This document shows, in pieces, positions 1 to 10,700 of a stretch of 35,719 nucleotides of DNA (the first letter of the stretch is position 1; every line of letters starts with the position of its first letter). A program made the translations under genes and the position numbers. The notes beneath the pieces are model-generated. The model worked only from the letters and a program-made list of their open reading frames with translations, was not told the origin of the DNA and ran no database searches. The stretch is from a bacterium (GTDB taxonomy: Bacteria > Patescibacteriota > Minisyncoccia > CAIUEV01), in the NCBI GenBank assembly GCA_021779255.1, contig JAJYBC010000005.1, positions 1-35,719 on the forward strand, written 5' to 3'.

Positions 1-24
1 GAGGGAGTGGAATAGTCTTTGTTT

Positions 25-52
25 CTTCGCCACCGCCTGGGCGGTGGCGAAG
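25..52. repeat. Perfect GC-rich inverted repeat (13-bp stem, 2-nt spacer)
   Basis: CTTCGCCACCGCC-TG-GGCGGTGGCGAAG read directly; no adjacent T-tract. Confidence 0.8.
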
Positions 53-151
53 ATCGCGTCTTTCAAAAGTGTTTTTTAAGAGGAATTATATGTTAGCCGA
101 GCTAGATAAATTTTTTTAAGGTGTTTCTCAGTTATTTTTCAAAGTAAAACA

Positions 152-1156
152 ATGCCGAAAAATTACAAGAAAATCATATTATTGTTTCTAGTCGCGTTGG
201 TCTTAGTTTTTTTAGGAGTTTTTCTATTGCGAAAGACGATTTTCAGTTCTCTTTCCAATAAAAAAATTAATCCGGTTGTTTATAACCAGCTAAACGACAA
301 AAAAATTGGGTCGGAAACTTTTTCTTTCGCCGTTATCGGGGATACAAAATCTTTTGACAACGATCCTCAAAACGGTCTTAAACAAGCGGTTTCGCTTATA
401 AACGGAAAAAATCCGGATTTAACTTTTGTGGTGGGGGATTTAATCCAAAAATGTAGTGATTTAAATCAGTGTGAAAATCTTTACAATCAATGGAAGCAAG
501 TTATGGAACCGATTTTGCCAAAAACTTATGAGATAGTGGGAAATCATGACCGAACGGGTGGCAAGGTGGCAGATCAAGCGTGGCAAGCAATTTTTGATCT
601 TCCCACAAACGGACCGGCCGGTTTTTCCAAGATGGTTTATTCTTTTGATCATGCCAATGCCCATTTTGTTGTTTTGGACACGGAAAAACCCAGAGAACAC
701 GATATTAGTTCTGATCAACTTGATTGGCTAAAAAAAGATCTGGATCAGAATAAACAATCGCTCACTTTTGTCTTTTTTCACGAACCAGCTTTTCCGGTCG
801 GCTCGAAAATCGGGAGCTCGATCGATGTTCATTCGGCAAACAGAGACGCTCTTTGGTCAATTTTAGACTCGCACAATGTTACGGCTGTTTTTGCTGGCCA
901 CGAACATCTTTTTAGCCGTAGGTTGATTGATAATTCGGTTTTTCCGGGAGCAAAAAACAAAATTTATCAGTTTATCGTGGGAAACACCGATGCTCCAATT
1001 GACACTCCTCCCCAAAAAGGGCTAGCGGAATATTTCAATATGGATCATACTTTTGCTCTAATAAAAATAGATAAAAACAAAATTACGGTGGAGCTTTATG
1101 ATCTCAAAGGAAATTTGGTTAATTCGTTTGATTTTAACGCGACGAATACTCAATAA
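152..1156 (+). CDS. Membrane-anchored metallophosphoesterase (calcineurin-like)
   Basis: N-terminal TM helix, then phosphoesterase motifs VIGDTKS, VVGDLIQ, VGNHD, FFHEPAF, FAGHEH. Confidence 0.85.
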   Translation: MPKNYKKIILLFLVALVLVFLGVFLLRKTIFSSLSNKKINPVVYNQLNDKKIGSETFSFAVIGDTKSFDNDPQNGLKQAVSLINGKNPDLTFVVGDLIQKCSDLNQCENLYNQWKQVMEPILPKTYEIVGNHDRTGGKVADQAWQAIFDLPTNGPAGFSKMVYSFDHANAHFVVLDTEKPREHDISSDQLDWLKKDLDQNKQSLTFVFFHEPAFPVGSKIGSSIDVHSANRDALWSILDSHNVTAVFAGHEHLFSRRLIDNSVFPGAKNKIYQFIVGNTDAPIDTPPQKGLAEYFNMDHTFALIKIDKNKITVELYDLKGNLVNSFDFNATNTQ

Positions 1157-1181
1157 AATTTTTAAATAACTAATTTTACCC

Positions 1182-1919
1182 ATGCCAAAAAGTGACAAAT
1201 TCGTTATCGAAGCACATTCCCTAACCAAAAAATACAAGGATTTTACGGCTCTTTCGGATTTGAATTTGGAAGTGGAAAAAGGAGAAATATTTGGTTTTCT
1301 TGGTCACAATGGAGCGGGCAAGACCACCACGGTGAACATCCTTACTACTCTTCTGGAACCGACATCTGGGAATGCTTCAGTATGCGGATTTGATACCCAA
1401 AAAGACAGTTTGGAAGTGAGAAAAAGAATCGGCTATTTGCCGGAAAATGTGAAATTTTATGAGGATCTTACGGCTTTTGAAAATTTGGAATTTTTTGCCA
1501 AATTATCTGGAATTCGGGAGCCGAAAGATAAAATAGAAGAGGTACTAGATTTTCTCGATTTTAAAGGTTTTGAAAATAAAAAATTGGGGGAATTTTCCAA
1601 AGGGATGCGTCAAAGAATCGGTATTGCTCAAGCCATCATTCATGATCCGGAAGTATTGTTTCTGGATGAACCAACTTCAGGGCTGGATCCGATGGGAATA
1701 AAAAATTTGAGAGAAGTGATTATTGAGTTGAACAAGAAGAAAGGAATAACTATTTTTATGAACACGCACCTTTTGTCGGAAGTGGCAAAAACGTGCACCA
1801 CTATTGGAGTTTTAAACCATGGCAAATTAATCTACAAAGATTCTCTACCAAACACACTCAAGAAATTCAAAGACGAAGTGTCCCTGGAAGAAATTTATCT
1901 TAATATTGAATCCAAATAA
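1182..1919 (+). CDS. ABC transporter ATP-binding protein
   Basis: Walker A GHNGAGKTT, signature FSKGMRQR, Walker B VLFLDEPTSGLDP. Confidence 0.95.
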   Translation: MPKSDKFVIEAHSLTKKYKDFTALSDLNLEVEKGEIFGFLGHNGAGKTTTVNILTTLLEPTSGNASVCGFDTQKDSLEVRKRIGYLPENVKFYEDLTAFENLEFFAKLSGIREPKDKIEEVLDFLDFKGFENKKLGEFSKGMRQRIGIAQAIIHDPEVLFLDEPTSGLDPMGIKNLREVIIELNKKKGITIFMNTHLLSEVAKTCTTIGVLNHGKLIYKDSLPNTLKKFKDEVSLEEIYLNIESK

Positions 1920-2837
1920 ATGTTTTTTACAATTGCAACTGTTTCCAAAAGTGAAATTCGGTCTTTAATAAGGCAAAAAACGTTTGTTTTGATGCTCGCT
2001 GTTTTTCTTTTTATGGCTTCCTTTTCTGCCTACATCGGTTGGTCTACTAAAAATACCATTCGGAGTGTTTATGCCCAAACGGTTAAAGAAATGACAGCCC
2101 AAGGAATAAAAGAAATACCGAATAATCCCTTTCTCAGTACTCCCCCGCTTTCAATCCTTAAAAATATGGTGGTTTATGTTTTTCTCATTGGATCACTGAT
2201 GGCCATTATTATTGGACACAGTTCTTTCATTCGGGAGCGAAGAGCGGGAGTTTCCAAAATTATTTTTTCTAAATCAATAGGAAAATGGGAGTTTGTTTTG
2301 GGAAAGATGGGTGGTATTTTTCTAGCTTTGATGCTTATTAACGTGATATCCTTCGCTCTGAGTTTTTTTTCGATAACGATTATTTTCTCTCACTTTCTTT
2401 CAATTTCGGAAGCTTTCAACCTCCTAGCCTTTTATGGAACTTCTCTGGTTTATATGCTTTTTTTTGCTTATTTGGGGCTTTTTTTTGCGATTGTTTCAAA
2501 AAGTGAATCTCTGGCACTTCTCGCCCCAGTTATGTTCTGGATTTTTATCAGTTTTGTTATGCCACAACTGACTTCTGCTCTTGATCCCACTGCTCTTCTT
2601 AATCCAACCAGCATTCAAACACCTGCTCCGCAAAACAATTTTTTTCAGATTGCTCAATCAATCATTCACCCTTTCTCTGTTTCTGAAAGCTACAAATCGA
2701 TTGGACGCTCCTTATTGCAAGGAGATTCTAGCTCCTATCCCCTTTTTCCTTTAGTGGTCTACTTAATTGTTGTTGCTGGGAGCTGTTTTTATGGCGTTAA
2801 ACAATTTAATATTTGTGAGGCAGAAATTGATCAATAA
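1920..2837 (+). CDS. ABC-2 type transporter permease
   Basis: Starts directly after the ATPase stop; multiple TM helices; FIRERRAGVSKIIFSKSIGKWEFVLGK resembles ABC-2 permeases. Confidence 0.8.
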   Translation: MFFTIATVSKSEIRSLIRQKTFVLMLAVFLFMASFSAYIGWSTKNTIRSVYAQTVKEMTAQGIKEIPNNPFLSTPPLSILKNMVVYVFLIGSLMAIIIGHSSFIRERRAGVSKIIFSKSIGKWEFVLGKMGGIFLALMLINVISFALSFFSITIIFSHFLSISEAFNLLAFYGTSLVYMLFFAYLGLFFAIVSKSESLALLAPVMFWIFISFVMPQLTSALDPTALLNPTSIQTPAPQNNFFQIAQSIIHPFSVSESYKSIGRSLLQGDSSSYPLFPLVVYLIVVAGSCFYGVKQFNICEAEIDQ

Positions 2838-2846
2838 TATTTTACT

Positions 2847-3821
2847 ATGCAGAAAATAATTACCATTGCGGGAAAAGAGTATCAAGATTCCACCAGAAAC
2901 AAGCTCTTTTTGATTTTACTCGCTTTTCTGTTTGTCTTGACTGTCACTTCTATCGCGGTGGCCTCCTCGGATTTTCAAAGCAAAGTAGTGGAATATAATA
3001 AATCTGTGCAAATTCTGTCCAGTCTTGGGAAAAGTGGCGAAACAATCTCAGCCCCTCAGTTTTTTCCGCTCAAAATGCTTCGGGGCGTGATGGACTATCT
3101 CGAAATAATTGGAGCTATTATTGGCATCATTCTTGGATATTTGAGCATTGCCAAAGAAAAGGGCAAGAATACTTTGCAACTCCTCCTTAGTCGGCCACTG
3201 GGAAAATTTGATATTGCTTCGGGAAAATTTTTAGGCAACAGCTTGCTCGTTCTTTCGGTTTTGGCGATTGAGGCCTTTACCACTTATTTTATCATGTGGT
3301 CAGTGGGAGGAGCCCAGCTTTCATTGGTTGAAATCGCGAAATTGGGTTTTGTTCTTCTTGCTTCTTACTTTTATGTTATGTTTTTTTTCTGTTTTACTTC
3401 GGTTCTTGTTCTGAAATTCCGTTCGCTTCCTAACGCGCTGATTGTCAGTTTTGTTGTTTGGCTGATTTTTGTTCTCATTATCCCTCAAATCGGTGACACG
3501 ATGGATCCGGATAACCAAATTCCTGGTGGGTTTTTCAAAAGTATGAGCATCGCTAAACCGCAGGAAAAGGAAATTATGGCTCGGTTTAAAACCTATGAAA
3601 CCGTTCGCAATGCGGTAGAAGAAAGTTCTGTAACCAAACATTATGAAAGACTGAGCTTCGCACTTCTGGGAATCAAGGATGAATATAACGGAAAAAGCGT
3701 GGGGTATGTCCTAAAAGATAGATGGAATGATTGGGTTTGGGTAGCGGCTTTCTTCGGAATAGCTTTGTTTCTGGAGTATTTTGCTTTTAGAAAACGAAGC
3801 TTTTTAAATAAGACTGATTAA
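2847..3821 (+). CDS. ABC-2 type transporter permease (second subunit)
   Basis: Multi-TM; AKEKGKNTLQLLLSRPLGKFDIASGKFLGN typical of ABC-2 permeases; same operon. Confidence 0.82.
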   Translation: MQKIITIAGKEYQDSTRNKLFLILLAFLFVLTVTSIAVASSDFQSKVVEYNKSVQILSSLGKSGETISAPQFFPLKMLRGVMDYLEIIGAIIGIILGYLSIAKEKGKNTLQLLLSRPLGKFDIASGKFLGNSLLVLSVLAIEAFTTYFIMWSVGGAQLSLVEIAKLGFVLLASYFYVMFFFCFTSVLVLKFRSLPNALIVSFVVWLIFVLIIPQIGDTMDPDNQIPGGFFKSMSIAKPQEKEIMARFKTYETVRNAVEESSVTKHYERLSFALLGIKDEYNGKSVGYVLKDRWNDWVWVAAFFGIALFLEYFAFRKRSFLNKTD

Positions 3822-3860
3822 ATTTAGTATTTTTTTAAATAATTCTTAAATATAATTTTT

Positions 3861-4619
3861 ATGCAGAACAAAAAATGGGTAATCCCTTTGGTTGGAGTGG
3901 TTGTTGTAGTAGTGGGATTTTTGATGTTTTACAGAGGTCGCAAAGTGGAAACGTTGCAAACCGCTGTTCCTTCAAACTCCAGTCAAAAAATTGAATCTCA
4001 AAATGCGGTTTCTGCCCCTGCTTCCCCCACTTCTTCCCCATCAGCCAAATCAGTGGTCAGTGGATCTGGAGGAGCGGACGCTGACAACGATGGCGTTCCC
4101 GATGTAGCGGAAAAAACTTTAGGAACCGATCCAAATAATCCCGATACCGATGGAGACGGAGCAAATGATTTACAAGATCAAAACCCAGTTTTTACGGAAA
4201 ATCCAATTAAAAATGATTCTGTGGCAGAGGGTTTCAAAATCACAGACGCACTGGTGGAAAACAATCTCGATCCAACTACGAACAAGGCAACCAACGATCA
4301 TTTGGAAGTAATTGTCAAAAATATCGCTTCAAAAGATCTGTCTGACTTCGAATTTTATTATACGGTGGTCGACCCAGCGACTAATAAAACCGAAGGGTAT
4401 TACAAAAAATTGACTGGTTTTATTTTGAAAAGCGGTGAAACGAAAAGTATTCACTTTGACGACATAAAAGCTGTTGATCACTTTCGTGACAATCCAAACA
4501 GCATTTATCATACAACCAGCGCGGCTAAAGTTTTTAATCTTGTGCTAAGCACTCCCGGCTATAAAATCGAAACCGTCAAAATCAACAAAGATCCCGGAGG
4601 CGACGAAAAGGCTGATTAG
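3861..4619 (+). CDS. Membrane-anchored protein with thrombospondin type-3-like calcium-binding repeats
   Basis: N-terminal TM helix; DADNDGVPDVAEKTLGTDPNNPDTDGDGANDLQDQNP. Confidence 0.75.
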   Translation: MQNKKWVIPLVGVVVVVVGFLMFYRGRKVETLQTAVPSNSSQKIESQNAVSAPASPTSSPSAKSVVSGSGGADADNDGVPDVAEKTLGTDPNNPDTDGDGANDLQDQNPVFTENPIKNDSVAEGFKITDALVENNLDPTTNKATNDHLEVIVKNIASKDLSDFEFYYTVVDPATNKTEGYYKKLTGFILKSGETKSIHFDDIKAVDHFRDNPNSIYHTTSAAKVFNLVLSTPGYKIETVKINKDPGGDEKAD

Positions 4620-4659
4620 GGATAATTAATATAAAAATAAAAAACAGAAACATTTGTTG

Positions 4660-4687
4660 AGTCTCGATAATCTTTTTTATCGAGACT
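4660..4687 (+). terminator. Intrinsic terminator-like hairpin
   Basis: AGTCTCGATAA/TTATCGAGACT stem with a T-rich loop, downstream of the 3861-4619 CDS. Confidence 0.6.
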
Positions 4688-4690
4688 TTC

Positions 4691-4726
4691 AAAATTTGTT
4701 AAAATTTTTAAAATTTGTTAAAATTT
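4691..4726. repeat. Two-copy ~19-bp tandem repeat (AAAATTTGTTAAAATTT)
   Basis: Adjacent direct copies at 4691 and 4710. Confidence 0.6.
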
Positions 4727-4760
4727 CCTAAATAATAATAATAAATTTTAAGTATAATTT

Positions 4761-5183
4761 ATGTTGGAAAATTTCATTTCGACAGCGGAAAAAGGCGAAC
4801 CGACGGTGGAACAAATCGCTCACGAGAATTTTGCTCGTTGGAATAAAACGCTTTTAACGTTAGAAGCTGATCAAGTGGCTAATCTTTATACCGAAGAGGC
4901 GACTTTTTTGCCAACCGTTTCCGGAGAATTCAAAAAAGGCCAGACGGGAGCGGCAGAGTATTTTAAACATTTTTTGGAAAAAAATCCCACGGGTGAAGTG
5001 ATAGAAGAAGCGATACAAGAGCTTAGTGATAATTGCTATTTACATTCCGGTCATTATAATTTCGAAGTCGGTCCAGCCGATAAACGCGAAATGGTGGAAG
5101 CTCGCTTTTCCTTTGTTTGGGTAAAAGATGATCGAGGAGAATGGAAAATTGCCCATCATCATTCATCTCAAAAACCAAAATAA
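4761..5183 (+). CDS. SnoaL/NTF2-like (DUF4440-type) protein
   Basis: ARWNKTLLTLEADQVANLYTEEATFLPTVSG...FSFVWVKDDRGEWKIAHHHSS pattern of the NTF2-like fold. Confidence 0.75.
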   Translation: MLENFISTAEKGEPTVEQIAHENFARWNKTLLTLEADQVANLYTEEATFLPTVSGEFKKGQTGAAEYFKHFLEKNPTGEVIEEAIQELSDNCYLHSGHYNFEVGPADKREMVEARFSFVWVKDDRGEWKIAHHHSSQKPK

Positions 5184-5203
5184 AATAATCTTTAAATATT
5201 TCA

Positions 5204-5800
5204 ATGCAAAACAAAAATAAAATCATTATTGCCGGTGGAGTACTTCTCTTCTTGCTGATTGCTTTGTTAATAATTTTTTCTTTAAAAAAAATATCTCGGC
5301 CTGTTGTTTCTACCAATTCGCCCCAAAAAGTAGTTTTAGAAGAAAAATTAGATAGTTCGGATATAGGATTGTCCCTAGATTATTCTAAAGGTTTCAAGAT
5401 CGTTGCCAAAGATAACGAAAATTTTTCTTTAGCCGAAGAAAATAATTCAGCGGTTAAGATAAATATTCAGAAAATTAAATCCCAAAATGTGAACGGAAAA
5501 GCTATTGATATTTATACTTTATTTGATAATTTCAAAAAGAGTTTTTTGAAAATTGATAAGGATAGCAAATTTTTCAACGAGACGAAATTTATTAAAAATC
5601 AAAATAACAACACCGAAAAATTTCCCGGGATGGGCTTTGAAGTACAATACAAGCTGAACGGGGTAGCGACTAAATATTTCTTGGCCGTGATCCAGAAAGG
5701 CTCGGATTTCTATGTTTTTTCGCTCTCGGCTCCCCTTAGTGATTATCCAAATAAAATCGGGATAATTACTTCGATGCTAGGGACTTTGAATTTAAAATAG
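5204..5800 (+). CDS. Hypothetical membrane-anchored protein
   Basis: N-terminal TM helix followed by a soluble extracytoplasmic domain; no family recognised. Confidence 0.6.
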   Translation: MQNKNKIIIAGGVLLFLLIALLIIFSLKKISRPVVSTNSPQKVVLEEKLDSSDIGLSLDYSKGFKIVAKDNENFSLAEENNSAVKINIQKIKSQNVNGKAIDIYTLFDNFKKSFLKIDKDSKFFNETKFIKNQNNNTEKFPGMGFEVQYKLNGVATKYFLAVIQKGSDFYVFSLSAPLSDYPNKIGIITSMLGTLNLK

Positions 5801-5853
5801 CAGAAATAGAAGCATAATATAATTGAATTTAAAAAAAATAATTAACTACAATC

Positions 5854-7749
5854 ATGCTAGAAAGTAACCTCGAAAAAAAGATAGATGGTATAGAAACGGA
5901 AAAGCAGAATGAATTTGAAAAATATAAACAGGAAGTAGCCGAGTCTGTTGGTTTGGTTCAAAAAAGAATTGAAGAAGAGCAAAAAAATCGGAGGTATATC
6001 GATTTGGAAAATTATCCGGTAGCGAATTTAAAAAAAGAAATAGGAGAGATTGTAGAAGGGATTTTGGGTGTCCAAGGGAAAGATTTGACACTGTCGGTGC
6101 CACCGACGCACGTAATTAGCGACTTTACTCTAGAAGTTTTTAATTTAGCGAAAAAATCTGGAGAAAAACCAAATGAGCTGGCAAAAAAAATTGTTGACAA
6201 TATAAATGAGCGTAAAACGGATTTAATTAAAGAGGCTTCTGTCGCCGGTGCTTTTGTGAATATTGAAGTAAACAAAGAAAAACTTTATCAAGAAACTCTT
6301 TCAAGAATTCTTGAACTCGGTGAGCGATATGGGGAAAGCGATATAAATGCCGGAAAAACAGCTATTATTGATTATTCGTCACCCAATATAGCCAAACCTA
6401 TTGGCATTGGTCATCTAAGATCTACTATTATCGGACAAGCTCTGGCGAATATTTATCACGAAACAGGATATAGTGTTGTTAGAGATAATCATCTTGGTGA
6501 TTGGGGGACACAGTTTGGCTCGCTTATCTATGCTTACAAGGAATGGGGCGATGAGAAAAAAATAAAGGAAAATCCTATGAGAGAGCTCAAAGAACTGTAT
6601 GTAAAATTCAGTCAATTAGCCAAAGAACATCCAGAAATCAAAGATAATGCACGAGAATTATTTTCGCGACTCGAGAAAAAAGATCCGGAGTTAATTGCTC
6701 TTTGGAAACGTTTCCGAGATTTAAGTTTAGAAGATTTCAAACACGTTTATGAAGAATTGGGAATTAAATTCGATACTAATATCGGGGAAAGTTATTTTAC
6801 CGAAAAAGCAGATAAACTGGTAGACGAATGTTTACTGAATGGATTTTGCAAAAAAGACGAAGATTCAGAAGCGGTTATCGTTGAAAAAATAGGAGAGATA
6901 CCCTCTTTCTTACTAAGAAAACAGGACGGGTCAAGTCTATATCTGGCAAGGGATTTAGCCACAATTCAGTTTAGAGCAAAGATTTTTAATCCAGAGACTG
7001 TTTTATATGTGGTGGGAAATGAGCAAGATTTAAACTTCAAACAATTACTGGAACTAGGCAAACGCGCCGGTTATATTCCTGAAAACATGAAAGCAAAACA
7101 TATTAGTTTCGGCATGGTTTTGCGCGATGGCAAAAAAATGAGTACTCGGGAAGGAACGCTGATTGAGCTAAATGATCTCATCTCTCAATCTGTTGATAAA
7201 TCTAAAGAAATTTTGCGTCTGAAAAATCCAAATATTGGTGTAGAAGAGTTAAAAAAAGTATCGAAAATAGTTGGTATCGGAGCAATTATTTATGATGATC
7301 TTCGCCAATCGAGAACTAAAAATATTTCTTTTGACTGGAATAGAATGCTTGACTTAGAAGGAGGAAGCGCAGTATATCTTCAATATACTTATGTTCGTAT
7401 CAATTCTATTTTAAAAAAAATAGCGGAAAATTATGGAGAATTAAACTCGGCCAAGTTGAAAAAGAATGATATTTCTTTCGAAAATAAGAGCGAATTCGAT
7501 CTGGCTAAAAAGTTGATGATGTTTCCTGAGATTGTCGCGAAAGCTCAAAAAACCGATTCTCCCCATCAAATTTGCGGGTATCTTGAAGAATTATCCCAAC
7601 TTTTCAATAGTTTCTATAATGCAGTATCGATAATGAAAACTGCAGATCAAAAACTTCGCAACTCTAGGGTAGCGCTTATTGAAGGAGTAGCTTTGGTTGT
7701 CAAGAAAGGCTTAGCCTTATTAAATGTTGAAGTGCCTGAAAAAATGTAA
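5854..7749 (+). CDS. argS: Arginyl-tRNA synthetase
   Basis: DYSSPNIAKPIGIGHLRSTIIGQALANIYHETGYSVVRDNHLGDWGTQFG and FGMVLRDGKKMSTREGT; C-terminal anticodon-binding-like region. Confidence 0.95.
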   Translation: MLESNLEKKIDGIETEKQNEFEKYKQEVAESVGLVQKRIEEEQKNRRYIDLENYPVANLKKEIGEIVEGILGVQGKDLTLSVPPTHVISDFTLEVFNLAKKSGEKPNELAKKIVDNINERKTDLIKEASVAGAFVNIEVNKEKLYQETLSRILELGERYGESDINAGKTAIIDYSSPNIAKPIGIGHLRSTIIGQALANIYHETGYSVVRDNHLGDWGTQFGSLIYAYKEWGDEKKIKENPMRELKELYVKFSQLAKEHPEIKDNARELFSRLEKKDPELIALWKRFRDLSLEDFKHVYEELGIKFDTNIGESYFTEKADKLVDECLLNGFCKKDEDSEAVIVEKIGEIPSFLLRKQDGSSLYLARDLATIQFRAKIFNPETVLYVVGNEQDLNFKQLLELGKRAGYIPENMKAKHISFGMVLRDGKKMSTREGTLIELNDLISQSVDKSKEILRLKNPNIGVEELKKVSKIVGIGAIIYDDLRQSRTKNISFDWNRMLDLEGGSAVYLQYTYVRINSILKKIAENYGELNSAKLKKNDISFENKSEFDLAKKLMMFPEIVAKAQKTDSPHQICGYLEELSQLFNSFYNAVSIMKTADQKLRNSRVALIEGVALVVKKGLALLNVEVPEKM

Positions 7750-7798
7750 CGTCTTTTTAATTTAGCTTAAAGAATCTAATTGATTGCTAAACTTCTAA

Positions 7799-10700
7799 AT
7801 GGAAAATAAAAATAAAGAAAGATTAGAAAATATAATTTCAAAAGATAAGAGTGTAACTGAATTTCAGCTAGTTGATAAATTAAAATCGGTCAGGAAAATA
7901 TTTTTGATCATATTTCTGGCTATTTTTACTATTTCTTTCTATATAATTGTTTTCTTTTATTTCAAAAATCAATTCACGAATTCTCGCAATGTTCGAAATC
8001 AGGATATTCAGCTATCACAAAAATCGGCTCAGCCTACTGCCGGCCCAGTATCTTCAGTCTTAAAATTGTCCAAAGGCTATTATAAGTTGATTTCCAGAGA
8101 AGGTTATAATAAACTAGCTCCCCTAGGTGATGCTCCTTCAGCTAATAAACAAGTTATTCAAGAAGCGAAAGATTTGCTTGGCAAGGAAGGTATGGAGTTA
8201 AAAAATGTTTCTGGTGGTGTCAGAGAGCTTCTTCCTGACGAATTAAAGCCGGCAACTCAATTAATGCAAGAGCGCCAAGAGCTGGCCGATTCCGGAAAAA
8301 ATCTTGTTGATTATTTAACAAACTCATCTAGTCAAGTTAATGAGATCGGTGAGCTAAATTATGTTATTGGTGGTTCTACTAGTCCAAGTATCTTGCTTAA
8401 AGCCGATAAAATTACTGAATTAGACGCAACAAAACTACCAGCTATAGTCGAGACGGGAACCAGAGAAATATCTAACACAGCTAGGGACGCCTTAAGTGAG
8501 TTTCCTCGTAAAATTACAGATTTTGATGTTATTTCAACAAAAGATAATTTTGAGTTTTCTGGACTTTCAAAAACGATGTCTATGAATAATGGCATACCTT
8601 ATGAAAAATACTATATTCCCAATAGTGAAATACCTCAGGAGGCAAAAGCTGTGTTAAAAGATCCAATGGGGATAGCCGTTGATAATCGAAATAGCAGTGT
8701 CTACGGTGATATAAATGTTGTTAAAGCAACGGTTGAAGGCAAAGATTACTACGTGACTCGACCAGACGATGCTTTATCCAATAAAACCCTTGATGCCCTT
8801 TTAAGATATAAAGATGATCCGGAAAAATTTAATAAGGATTTTGGGAAAATTTATAATTTTGCAAATGAAATATATAGTAAAGACGAGCTTCTTACCAACA
8901 ATAAGGCGGTTCTAGAAGGTTTTCAAGGAAAATATAATAATAGTAAGCAAGTCCTTGACGATGGAATTAAAACTATTTTAAATGATGAATCCGCTTCTCC
9001 TGAACTTAAAAATTGGATTGAAAAAATAAAAGGAAATTTGGAAGAAGATACTGTTTTTGCCAAAGAAACAGGTAGCGGTGTAAAATCAGAAACGGAAAAT
9101 TTTGTTGTCGGTGCTGTTCCAGCAGGGGCAATAGTGGCCGTTGACTGGACGAGCGGAGAAAGCGATGGCAACTCAATTATAAAAACGCCAGACTCTCCTT
9201 ACAATTTATCGCCTCAAGAAATAGGGCAAATAGTAGCAACAACTTCGGGAGATTCTGCTGAGTCGTCCTCATGGCTTGATTCTTGGAATAAAGGAGCCGA
9301 CACTGTAAATGGTGCTCTCGAATCAGTCGGAACTTCAGTTCCTATTGGTTTTGGTGTCTTGGGCGCAATGGGGATAACAGGTGCGACTGATGCAGCGATG
9401 GCATTAGTTTCGCCACCGGTGGCGGCAGCGTTTATCCTTTCTCAAGCGGCTCTGGCACTACCAAGCGTAATCAACGATCCGAGTATTATTACTAAACCGC
9501 TTGGAGAAGCAACTCGAGCTACAAAGGATTTTTTTACTACTCCTCTTGATCCAAAGGGAACTTCTCCTCAAACTGATAGCTATGGTCAGCCTCAAAGTTC
9601 CGTAATTACTGATGATCAGGGGTCATTTACAGCGGTTAATTCAACGAATCAGTCAACATCGCAATTTTCCTCTCAACAACAAAGTTCTGTCCAACCGGGG
9701 GATGTTGTTGGAACGCCAGCCAGTGATAGTAAGATGTATACAGTTCAAAATGGACAAGTGGTTGATGAAAACGGCAATTCTACTCTAACTGCTTTTACTA
9801 AAGACCAAACCGTTTCTACTACAAACGATGCAGGGGATTTAGCAGGATCAAAAACCGGAGGTGAAATTTCTGAAAGTGCCTATAATTTTCAAACGGGAAT
9901 GAAAAAATATATGGACGCAAACCCCAGTGCCACACCGGAAGAAATGAAGAATGAGGCTAACAGAATAATCGATAATGACTCGTCTCTATCGTCCTCTCAA
10001 AAAGATGAATTGACTAAGTCTTTGCAGGAAAATTCTTTCGGCGGAACAAATTCTGGCAATGCCCCGCAAGAACTGCCTCCAATTGGACAGAGTCTCGAAG
10101 GAGCAACGGCTACTCCGGAACAAATGGCAACCGCTTCGGCGAATTTTCAAAAAGAAATGAAAAATTTCGACGATGCTAATCCAGACGCTTCAAACTATGA
10201 CAGACTGCTTAAAGCCAGTGAGATTATAGATAATCAACCTGACCTCCCCCCGGAAATAAAAGAAGTATTGAAAAATCAAGCGGCGGACTTTTATAATATT
10301 TTTAAAAATTATCAAGAACCAACCGGACCGAATACTGATCGGCAAGGAGAAGATATACTTAATCCAGATGGCACGCCTCTTAAGGATAAAAATGACGCAC
10401 AAATCCTCCCAGGGGACGAGCAACCATTGGGAAGATCTATAAATCCGGGAGGTACACAAGATGGCATTGTTACTCCAGATGCTAATGATCAGGCGATCCC
10501 TTTACAGTCTGGCAATCCTCTTCAAGGGACACTTGGTGTTACAACGATAGGAAGTGATAATAACGACTCTAGTCCTTTTAATAAGATTGAAAATGTGACG
10601 GAGCAAAGTAAGCTTGAAAGTACAACTACTAATGTCGGTTCAAGTAGCTCAACCCAAAATTCTTCCGAAAGGACGGTCTATCAGGTCGATCCAAGTACTG

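Noticed and set aside
461-718. Minus-strand ORF within the metallophosphoesterase, and similar nested antisense ORFs (1640-1825, 3321-3641, 5023-5316, 6012-6275, 27038-27463, 29201-29536, 31411-31725)
   Set aside because: Each is shadowed by a well-supported CDS and shows no recognisable domain.
4691-4726. Tandem AT-rich repeat as a CRISPR or iteron array
   Set aside because: Only two adjacent AT-rich copies with no spacers; probably slippage.
9405-9430. CGCCACCGGTGGCG palindrome inside the giant gene
   Set aside because: Lies in coding sequence (SPPVAAA) and is explained by codon choice; too short to support a regulatory role.
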